From: Dietzia psychralcaliphila
GTDB lineage: Bacteria; Actinomycetota; Actinomycetes; Mycobacteriales; Mycobacteriaceae
DNA: 64,000 bases
Reading direction: 5' to 3'
NCBI RefSeq assembly: GCF_003096095.1
Contig: NZ_CP015453.1
Coordinates: 1,426,001-1,490,000 of the forward strand
Position 1 is the first letter of the stretch. Each line of letters opens with the position of its first letter. Below are positions 55,346 through 62,282 of this stretch, one piece after another. The notes below the pieces were generated by a model. That model ran no database searches, had not been told where the DNA came from, and saw only the letters and a list, made by a program, of their open reading frames with translations. The translations under genes were made by a program, and so were the position numbers.

Positions 55346-56079
55346 CGGGCGTCCTCGTCGGCGGCGGAACCCTCGCGGGTGGTGGGCGCCTCGCCCCGCT
55401 CTACGGCCGTGGTGTCGGCGTACCGCTCGAGCTCGAGCGCCGCAGCGCCGAACCGATAGGTGGTGACCGAGCAGTTGGGCAGGGGGTCCTCGCGATCCAC
55501 ATGGAGGATGTCCTGCTCGGCCATCTGCTCCAACGCCACACGGAACCCCATGATCACCGCCTGGTGGCTGAACACGCACAACCGCTCCCCGGCGTACTGC
55601 TGACGCAGATCGGTGAGCAGGTAACGCACGCGCAGGACCACGTCCGTCCAGCTCTCACCGCCCGGGGGACGGTAGTAGAACTTCCCGATCCGGTCGCGCC
55701 GCTCCGCCTCTTCCGGGAAACGGTCGCGGATACCGTGGCCGGTGAAACCGTCGAGTATCCCCAGGTCCCGCTCGCGGAGCCGCTCGTCGGTGAGGAGTGT
55801 GGCGTCGACGCGGGCCGCCTCCAGCGCGGCGGCGGCGGTGTCCGCCGCGCGCCGGTAGGGGGAGGTCAGCCACACCGTGGGACGGTGCTCGTCGGGTAGT
55901 TCGCCGAGCCACGCGCCGACGGCCGACGCCTGGGTGAACCCGGTGTCCGAGAGCGGGGTGTCGGCGTCCCGGTAGTCAAGGTCGAGGCGGTGGGCCCCGG
56001 CGGCGCGGGCCTCGTCGTCGGCGATGTTCCCCACGCTCTGTCCGTGACGGACGAGCAGGAGTCGGGAGAGCTCGGTCAT
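55342..56079 (-). CDS. Histidine phosphatase family protein
   Basis: A 245-residue phosphoglycerate-mutase-like enzyme: catalytic LLLVRHGQSVGN at the N-terminus, second motif LTSPYRRAADTA, and the distal catalytic His in VFSHQAVIMGF. The substrate cannot be read from sequence. Its stop overlaps the nnrD start, so the two are probably co-translated. Confidence 0.88.
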   Translation of the reverse strand: MTELSRLLLVRHGQSVGNIADDEARAAGAHRLDLDYRDADTPLSDTGFTQASAVGAWLGELPDEHRPTVWLTSPYRRAADTAAAALEAARVDATLLTDERLRERDLGILDGFTGHGIRDRFPEEAERRDRIGKFYYRPPGGESWTDVVLRVRYLLTDLRQQYAGERLCVFSHQAVIMGFRVALEQMAEQDILHVDREDPLPNCSVTTYRFGAAALELERYADTTAVERGEAPTTREGSAADEDAR

Positions 56080-56119
56080 ACCCAGAACCTACCCATCCGG
56101 ATCCCACCCATCCCCGGCC

Positions 56120-57301
56120 TCACGGCGTGAGAACGATCTTCACGGCCCCGTCCTGCTTCTTCTGGAAGATCTCGTAGGCGTGGGGGGCGTCCGCGAGCGG
56201 GAGGCGGTGGGTGGCGAAGTCGTCCACGCCCAGCGGGTCGTCGTCGGTGAGCAGCGGCATGATGTCCGGGACCCAGCGCTTGACGTTGGCCTGGCCCATC
56301 TTGAGCGTCAGCTGCTTGTCGAACATCGTCAGCATCGGCAACGGGTCGGCGGTGCCGCCGTAGACGCCGGACAGGGAGATGGTCCCGCCGCGGCGGACGA
56401 TGTCGATGGCGGAGTAGAACGCGGCGAGCCGGTCCACGCCCGAGTGCTCCATCATCTTCTTGCCCAGGAACTTCGGCAGCATCCCCACGGCCGCGTGGGC
56501 CGCCGTGGCGACGGGGGACCCGTGTGCCTCCATGCCCACCGCGTCGATCACGGAGTCCGGCCCGCGGCCGTCGGTCATGTCGCGGATCGCGTCGCCCAGC
56601 TCACCGGGGAGCTCGGAGGGGTCGAGCACCTCGACACCCCGGTGCGCCTGCCGGGCCCGGCGCTCCGCGACAGGGTCCACTCCGATGACGCGGTGCCCGC
56701 GGTGGGCGGTGATCCGGGCGGCCATGTCGCCGATCGGACCCAGGCCCAGGACGACGACCGTCCCGCCGTCGGGGATCAGTGCGTACTCGACAGCCTGCCA
56801 GGCCGTCGGCAGGACGTCGGAGAGGTAGAGGTACCGGTCGTCGGTGTGCTCGTGCGGCACCGTGATGGTGGTGTTCTGGGCCTGCGGGACGCGCAGGTAC
56901 TCGGCCTGCCCACCCGAGACGCTGCCGTACAACTCGGAGTAACCGAACAACGCCGCGCCCATGCCCTGGTCGCGGACCTGCGTGGTCTCGCACTGGGTGT
57001 TGAGGCCCTTGTCGCACATGTAGCAGTGGCCGCACGAGATCTGGAACGGCATCACCACCCGGTCGCCGGGCTTGAGGTCGGTGAGCCCGGACCCGACCTC
57101 CTCCACGATCCCCATGGGCTCGTGACCCAGGATGTCGCCCTCGTTCATGAACGGCCCGAGCACCTCGTACAGGTGTAGGTCGGACCCGCAGATATTGGTG
57201 CTGGTGATCTTGACGATCGCGTCGGTGGGGTCCTCGATCCTGGGATCGGGCACCTCCTCCACGCGGACGTCGCGCTTGCCGTGCCAGGTGACCGCCTTCA
57301 T
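56120..57301 (-). CDS. Zinc-dependent alcohol dehydrogenase (FDH-like)
   Basis: A 393-residue medium-chain dehydrogenase. Catalytic zinc: CGSDLHLY and GHEPMG near residues 38-65. Structural zinc: Cys spaced CGHCYMCDKGLNTQC near residue 90. The Rossmann loop is VVVLGLGPIGDMAAR. The long form with a YSELYGSVSGGQAEY loop is similar to glutathione-independent formaldehyde dehydrogenases and related actinobacterial enzymes; the substrate remains unknown. Divergent from the monooxygenase gene. Confidence 0.88.
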   Translation of the reverse strand: MKAVTWHGKRDVRVEEVPDPRIEDPTDAIVKITSTNICGSDLHLYEVLGPFMNEGDILGHEPMGIVEEVGSGLTDLKPGDRVVMPFQISCGHCYMCDKGLNTQCETTQVRDQGMGAALFGYSELYGSVSGGQAEYLRVPQAQNTTITVPHEHTDDRYLYLSDVLPTAWQAVEYALIPDGGTVVVLGLGPIGDMAARITAHRGHRVIGVDPVAERRARQAHRGVEVLDPSELPGELGDAIRDMTDGRGPDSVIDAVGMEAHGSPVATAAHAAVGMLPKFLGKKMMEHSGVDRLAAFYSAIDIVRRGGTISLSGVYGGTADPLPMLTMFDKQLTLKMGQANVKRWVPDIMPLLTDDDPLGVDDFATHRLPLADAPHAYEIFQKKQDGAVKIVLTP

Positions 57302-57472
57302 GGCAGATTCCTCTCGCTGGTCGTGTCATGCGCGCTCACGCATATCAGCGACGCTACGAGGCCGCGGGTGTCGTCGCATCCGGTCGCACGGAGGGCCGTG
57401 GCGTGTGGAGGGCTGCGCACGGCGGACCACGTTCCCGGGCGATGTCGGGTCCGAGGCGGTAGACCTAGAACG

Positions 57473-58945
57473 GTGACCGACCTCCGCCAGCCCCGCATAG
57501 TGATCATCGGCGCAGGCGTCGCGGGGATCGCCGCCGCGCACACGTTCAAGCAGGCCGGGCTGACCGATGTGACGATCTGCGAGAAGGGCACCGACGTCGG
57601 CGGGGTGTGGCACTGGAATCGCTACCCGGGCCTGACCTGCGACGTCCCCTCGCAGCTCTACCAGTTCGGGTTCGCCCCCAAGGCCGACTGGTCGCGCGTC
57701 TGGGCATCAGGGGAGGAGATCCAGCGCTACCACCGGGACGTGGTGGAGCGCTGCGGGCTGGACGGGTGGTTGCGGCTCGGGACCGAGGTGACCGACGCCG
57801 TATACGACGACGAGTCCGCCACCTGGACACTGTCGACGGCAGCGGGGGAGACTCTCCACGCGGACTTCGTGGTGTGCGCCACAGGAGTGTTGCACCACCC
57901 GCATGTGCCCCGTATCGACGGACTCGACTCGTTCACCGGCCCGGTCGTCCACACCGCCCGCTGGGACCCCGGGCTCGAGACCGGTGGGACGAGAGTCGGG
58001 GTGATCGGCTCCGGTTCCACGGGAGTGCAGATCGTGTCCGCCCTGCAGCCGCAGGCGGCACGGCTACTGCACTTCACACGCTCACCGCAGTGGATCCTCT
58101 GGGCACCCATGGGTGTACGGCAGCCCGCTCCCCTCACCGCCCTGCTCCGTCGGTCACCGGGACTGCAGCGGAGGCTGTACGCGTCAGCCCTGTGGGCGTC
58201 GGGGATCCTGGCGGACGTCGTCCTCCAACCGACCTGGCGACGCCGGGCGGTACAGGCGTACGCGCGGTCGAGTCTCCGCCGGCAGGTCCGCGATCGTCGG
58301 CTCCGTGAGGAGTTGACCCCCGATTACGAACCACTGTGCAAGCGGCAGGTCGTCTCCGGGACCTACTACCGGGCCATCACCGCTCCCAACGCCCAGCTGG
58401 TCACGGGGCCGATAGCCGAGGTGACGCCCACCGGCATCCGTACCGCCGACGGCACCCACCACGAGGTCGACGTGATCGTGCTGGCCACGGGTTTCCGCAC
58501 ACACGAGTACATGCGCCCCATGCGGATCACCGGCCGGGACGGACGGAGTCTCGACGAGGCCTGGGCGGGCGGTCCGCGCGCGTACCGGATGACCGCGATC
58601 CCGGGGTTCCCCAATCTCTTCACCGCCCTCGGCCCCAACTCGCCGACCGGGTCGATCTCACTGCAGTTCTCGGCGGAGCTCACCTCCCGGTACATCGCGC
58701 AGTGGATCGAGCGGTGGCGGCGCGGTCAGTTCGACGCGATCGAGGTGACCGAGAAGGCGACCGACGAGTTCGCCCGGGCGGTGGGGGCGGCGATGGGGCC
58801 GACTGTGTGGAACACCGGGTGTACGTCCTGGTACCAGACCGCCGGCGGTCAGATCGATCTGTGGCCCTTCGACCGGAAGCGGATGGAGGAGATGCTCGAC
58901 CACCCCGATGACCGGCACTTCGACGAGGTCCTGCTCGGCTCCTGA
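57473..58945 (+). CDS. Flavin-containing monooxygenase, Baeyer-Villiger type
   Basis: 490 residues from GTG 57473 (VTDLRQPRIVIIGAG); the longer open frame crosses the divergent promoter region. FAD loop IIGAGVAGIAAAHTF, NADPH loop GVIGSGSTGVQIVSAL, and the BVMO fingerprint in FTGPVVHTARWD; ATGFRTHEYM near the end. It would insert oxygen into ketones or aldehydes with NADPH and FAD. The 171-bp gap to the divergent alcohol dehydrogenase probably holds both promoters; oxidation of one enzyme's product by the other is a possibility, not shown. Confidence 0.88.
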   Translation: MTDLRQPRIVIIGAGVAGIAAAHTFKQAGLTDVTICEKGTDVGGVWHWNRYPGLTCDVPSQLYQFGFAPKADWSRVWASGEEIQRYHRDVVERCGLDGWLRLGTEVTDAVYDDESATWTLSTAAGETLHADFVVCATGVLHHPHVPRIDGLDSFTGPVVHTARWDPGLETGGTRVGVIGSGSTGVQIVSALQPQAARLLHFTRSPQWILWAPMGVRQPAPLTALLRRSPGLQRRLYASALWASGILADVVLQPTWRRRAVQAYARSSLRRQVRDRRLREELTPDYEPLCKRQVVSGTYYRAITAPNAQLVTGPIAEVTPTGIRTADGTHHEVDVIVLATGFRTHEYMRPMRITGRDGRSLDEAWAGGPRAYRMTAIPGFPNLFTALGPNSPTGSISLQFSAELTSRYIAQWIERWRRGQFDAIEVTEKATDEFARAVGAAMGPTVWNTGCTSWYQTAGGQIDLWPFDRKRMEEMLDHPDDRHFDEVLLGS

Positions 58946-58970
58946 GAATGCGGTGCGCTGCCGGCCGCGA

Positions 58971-58990
58971 GATGGATAAAGTAATCGTCA
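58971..58990 (+). promoter_or_regulatory. Shared motif GATGGA-N5-TAATCGTCA (copy 1)
   Basis: The motif ends 47 bp before the ATG at 59038. The same spaced sequence occurs at 61254-61273, 43 bp before the GTG at 61317. Both genes encode exported or membrane proteins. A regulator site is inferred. Confidence 0.35.
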
Positions 58991-59037
58991 TTCTTCGGAC
59001 GTAGGCCGTGTCGTCGGCCCTGTCGATGGTGGTGACC

Positions 59038-59979
59038 ATGAGCAATCCGTCAGGTGGCTCCGGCTGGGATGGCTCCGGCTGGGATGGTTCGGGCTGGGAT
59101 GGCTCCGGCCGGAACGACGAGGGATGGGCGCAGGCGGCCCACGGACCAGGTTCCCGGACTCCCTCCCGCAATGGCCTCGTGTGGGCGATGGGTGTGCTCA
59201 TCGTGGTGCTTCTCGTCGCGCTCGCCGGCGTGGCCGGGTATCTCTTCGCGTCGGACGGTGAGGAGCCGGGTGCGGTACCGGCACCCACGACCAGCGCGGT
59301 GGAACCGGGTACGGGGTCCCCCGGCCCTGCGGCCACGCCGGCGGGTACCGGTGCACCACCCGACCGGACCTCGGAATGCGACCCGGACGAGATCGCCGGT
59401 GACGCGGGGATCGCCCGCCGGAACGTCAACGTGGACAGGTGTGCGGGCGAGTGGGCGCTGGCGCACGTGTTCGTGCCGCCGGGCGAACCCGCCGGCGACA
59501 CGCAGTACATAGTGAGCCGTGTCGGCGGGAGCTGGACCCGGTACACCGGGATCCCGTCGACTGTGTGCCGACAGGAGGCGGAGGCTGACGGCATGCCCAC
59601 CGAGATCGCTGCGGCCCTGGACGACTGCCGGTCCTCGGCCACGCCGACCGGTGATCTGGGACTGGGTGTCCCCATGTCCCGCCCCGCGTGCGACGGCCGG
59701 GGGATCGTGGTCTTGTATTCCGCCGTCACCCCGGGTGCGTACGCGCAGGAGATCTCGGCCGCGCTGGCACAGAACCCCGGCGCGTCCTACCTGCGCACCG
59801 ACATGGCGTGCCCCTCGCTGCGTGCACGGGACGAGAACGGCAATGTCATCTATGCGGTCTACCGTGCTTCCGGGTATTCCCGGCAGGAGCTGTGCTCGGA
59901 CGTGCGAGCCGTGGGGCCGCCCGCCTACGGCCGCTGGCTGGACACCACCAGCGACCCGTCGGCGCTGGTCACCTGCTGA
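59038..59979 (+). CDS. Membrane-anchored protein with Cys-rich extracytoplasmic domain
   Basis: 313 residues from ATG 59038. Layout: a cytoplasmic N-terminus with repeats of GSGWD, one membrane helix at about residues 48-72 (WAMGVLIVVLLVALAGVAGY), a Pro/Thr/Gly linker, and an extracytoplasmic domain with about eight cysteines (from SECDPDE to the terminal VTC), likely disulfide-bonded. Only 15 bp separate it from the convergent phosphodiesterase-like gene. Family not recognised. Confidence 0.72.
   Translation: MSNPSGGSGWDGSGWDGSGWDGSGRNDEGWAQAAHGPGSRTPSRNGLVWAMGVLIVVLLVALAGVAGYLFASDGEEPGAVPAPTTSAVEPGTGSPGPAATPAGTGAPPDRTSECDPDEIAGDAGIARRNVNVDRCAGEWALAHVFVPPGEPAGDTQYIVSRVGGSWTRYTGIPSTVCRQEAEADGMPTEIAAALDDCRSSATPTGDLGLGVPMSRPACDGRGIVVLYSAVTPGAYAQEISAALAQNPGASYLRTDMACPSLRARDENGNVIYAVYRASGYSRQELCSDVRAVGPPAYGRWLDTTSDPSALVTC
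59056..59115 (+). repeat. 4 x 15-bp tandem repeat in the membrane protein gene
   Basis: Units GGCTCCGGCTGGGAT at 59056, 59071, 59086 and a diverged fourth at 59101, encoding repeated Gly-Ser-Gly-Trp-Asp. Confidence 0.9.
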
Positions 59980-59994
59980 GCGCGGCCCTGGGGA

Positions 59995-61140
59995 TCACCG
60001 CAGGATGAGCGGGATGTGCTGCTCCGCGGCGGTGTTGGCGCCGTGGTGGCCGAGCAGGGTCGACTCCATCTGCTCGTGGCGGGTGCGGGCGAGGACGACG
60101 CCGCCGGTGGCGATCGCGATGACGTCCCCGAGTCTGTCGGCATGCTCGCGGCCCGGACCGAACAACTGCTCGTCGAGCGCTTGTTCCCGGCTCAGCACCC
60201 GGGCGTGGTCCGCCAACTCCGCACCCCACGCGGCCAGCACCGCCGGCTCCGAGCCGGCCCGCGCGTAGGCGTGTCGTACCCGGGCCTCGCCGGCGACGGC
60301 CTCGACGTCCGCGAGGAGCGACGGGGTGGCGTCGATATCGATGACGGTCTCCGCGGCGACCATCCCGTGATCGGCGGTCACGAGCATCTCGCAGTCGCGG
60401 GGCAGGTCCGTCGCCAGGTCGGCGACGAAGGCGTCCACCTCGCGCAATGACTGAACCCACTCCGGGGACCCCGGTCCGTGGATGTGTCCGATGAGGTCGA
60501 GGTCGCCGAAATAGGAGTAGACGAACCGTCGGGAGCGCGACGGCCCCGCGACCGTGTCGAGCACCGCCTCACGGATCTCCCGCAGCGAGATCGCCGGCCG
60601 GTAGGCGCCGTCCGCCCGGAAGGCGGCGCGGGTGAGTCCGGACGCCCGGAAGTCCTCGCGCATGACATAGGTGACGTCGACACCCTCCTCGGCGAGCAGC
60701 TCGAGCAGACTCGGCAGCACCTGGACCTCGCGCGGAGGGAACCGGTCCAGTGCGGAAGGGCCGTCCGCGGAGCCCGTGGTCCAGCGCAACGAATTGAAGA
60801 CGGTGGGGGTGTCGCCACCCTCGTCCGGTAGCGCGAAGCTGTAGCCCACGATCCCGTGACGGGAACACGGCGCTCCCACCGCGAGGCTGGTCAGACTCGT
60901 GGCCGTGGTGGCGGGGAATCCCGCGGAGATCATGCGCGTGGTCATCGCTGCGAGGGTGGGCGCGTCGTCGGCGTGTTGCCGGATGAGTTCGGCGCCGAGG
61001 CCGTCGACCAGGACGAGCACCGCGTCCCGCGTGGGCGGAAGCGCCAGCGGGTTGCGGACGTCCACACCCAGCGAGGCGGCGATCGACGGCATGACGTCGG
61101 CAAGCGAACGGTCGGCGGGGCTGGTGGGGATCCCGGTCAT
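59995..61140 (-). CDS. Alkaline-phosphatase-superfamily phosphodiesterase/nucleotide pyrophosphatase-like
   Basis: 381 residues from ATG 61140; the in-frame ATG at 61236 adds 32 residues of poor similarity. Metal-site motifs: AVLVLVDGLGAELI (Asp), the nucleophile Thr in FPATTATSLTSLAVG, YFGDLDLIGHIHG (Asp/His) and VTADHGM. No signal peptide, so it is probably cytoplasmic. Substrate unknown; relatives hydrolyse phosphodiester or nucleotide pyrophosphate bonds. Confidence 0.85.
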   Translation of the reverse strand: MTGIPTSPADRSLADVMPSIAASLGVDVRNPLALPPTRDAVLVLVDGLGAELIRQHADDAPTLAAMTTRMISAGFPATTATSLTSLAVGAPCSRHGIVGYSFALPDEGGDTPTVFNSLRWTTGSADGPSALDRFPPREVQVLPSLLELLAEEGVDVTYVMREDFRASGLTRAAFRADGAYRPAISLREIREAVLDTVAGPSRSRRFVYSYFGDLDLIGHIHGPGSPEWVQSLREVDAFVADLATDLPRDCEMLVTADHGMVAAETVIDIDATPSLLADVEAVAGEARVRHAYARAGSEPAVLAAWGAELADHARVLSREQALDEQLFGPGREHADRLGDVIAIATGGVVLARTRHEQMESTLLGHHGANTAAEQHIPLILR

Positions 61141-61253
61141 CACTCCACTCTCCCTCATCCCGCCGGTGAGCGGTGCAGACCGGCGGGAGCGGACCCGCGC
61201 TTCCGGGGCGGGTTCGTCGTGGCGTAACACCGCCACGCTCGTGGCGGATATGT

Positions 61254-61273
61254 GATGGACTCGATAATCGTCA
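61254..61273 (+). promoter_or_regulatory. Shared motif GATGGA-N5-TAATCGTCA (copy 2)
   Basis: See copy 1 at 58971. The two copies keep the same internal spacing and a similar distance to the start codon. Confidence 0.35.
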
Positions 61274-61316
61274 ATCCGCCGAGGGGCTCGCGCCCCCGAC
61301 CTGCTCGGAGATCACT

Positions 61317-61889
61317 GTGACCAGATCCATCGCCTACGCCGGAGCGCTGGCCGCCGCGCTCCTCGTCTTCTCGACCGGCGCCGCCGCAGCCCAGAGCGCG
61401 GACGGCCTGTCGTCGGGCGCCCTCGACTCGTCGTCGCTCACCGGTTCCGTCGAATCGGGGGCCGATACGGACACCGACGGCGGCCTCGGTTCCGCCGGCG
61501 AACTGCTTCCGGCTTCCGTCACCGGCTCTCTGCCCGGCTACACCTCCGGGCCGATCGGGTCGGTCGCCAGCGCCGTCTGTGGCGTCGGCACCGTGGCCGG
61601 CACGGCAGCCAACCTCGCAGGCATTCCGCTGCCGCCCATCGGGGTCCTGTGCATGGTCGTCAAGCCCGTGGCGGAATCCGTCGACCACCTGATGCGCGGT
61701 GACGTCCCGGGTTCGGTCGGCGCCGTCATCGGCGGGGTTCCGGTGGTGGGCGACTCCCTGGGTGACGTCGTCGACACGGACTCGGCCACCGAGGCCGTGG
61801 AGGGTTCGCTCGGGGAGGAGCGGCTCGGCTCCATCTCCGGGTCCTCGGTGTCCCCGGAGATCACCCCGGACGTTACTCCGGAGAACTGA
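61317..61889 (+). CDS. Secreted Gly/Ser/Val-rich protein, unknown function
   Basis: 190 residues from GTG 61317. Signal peptide VTRSIAYAGALAAALLVFSTGAAAA-QS, then a low-complexity Ser/Asp/Gly stretch and a moderately hydrophobic middle with two cysteines (ASAVCGVGTVAG and IGVLCMVVKPV). It ends in a Glu/Thr/Pro-rich tail. Similar in style to the secreted protein at 31098. No family recognised. Confidence 0.7.
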   Translation: MTRSIAYAGALAAALLVFSTGAAAAQSADGLSSGALDSSSLTGSVESGADTDTDGGLGSAGELLPASVTGSLPGYTSGPIGSVASAVCGVGTVAGTAANLAGIPLPPIGVLCMVVKPVAESVDHLMRGDVPGSVGAVIGGVPVVGDSLGDVVDTDSATEAVEGSLGEERLGSISGSSVSPEITPDVTPEN

Positions 61890-61895
61890 CCGGGC

Positions 61896-62282
61896 TCAGC
61901 GCTGGCCGCGACCGAAGGCGTGGGGCTCCACCGGCCGTTGCGCGATCGGGAGCCCGGCCACCACGAGCCGGTAGGACTCGGTGACCAGCTCCTCGACCAT
62001 GTCGGGGCTCAGGGTCCCACCGGGGTGCAGTGAGATCCAGTGGCGCTTGTTCATGTGGTAGCCGGGCGTGATGTCCTCGTGCGCGTCGCGGAGTGCGAGG
62101 CTGTCCGAGGGCGAGGCCTTGAGCACCACGCGGCGCTCATCCTCGACCTCGGTGTGGAGCATGAACACCTTGCCCCGGACCTTGTAGACGTCGACGTCCC
62201 GCCCGAACGGGAACTCCAGAGTCGTCGCCGGTAGTTCGCGCGCCCGCATCGCCGCACACCTCTGGAGTTCCCGCCCGTTCAT
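61896..62282 (-). CDS. MmcQ/YjbR-family protein
   Basis: 128 residues from ATG 62282, overlapping the siderophore synthetase stop by 4 nt (ATGA). CyaY-like fold: LEFPFGRDVDVYKVRGKVFMLH, RVVLKASPSDSLALRD, MNKRHWISLHPGGTLSPDMV. The family is called MmcQ/YjbR and is often annotated as DNA-binding; its true role is unknown. The overlap suggests co-translation with the NIS synthetase. Confidence 0.85.
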   Translation of the reverse strand: MNGRELQRCAAMRARELPATTLEFPFGRDVDVYKVRGKVFMLHTEVEDERRVVLKASPSDSLALRDAHEDITPGYHMNKRHWISLHPGGTLSPDMVEELVTESYRLVVAGLPIAQRPVEPHAFGRGQR

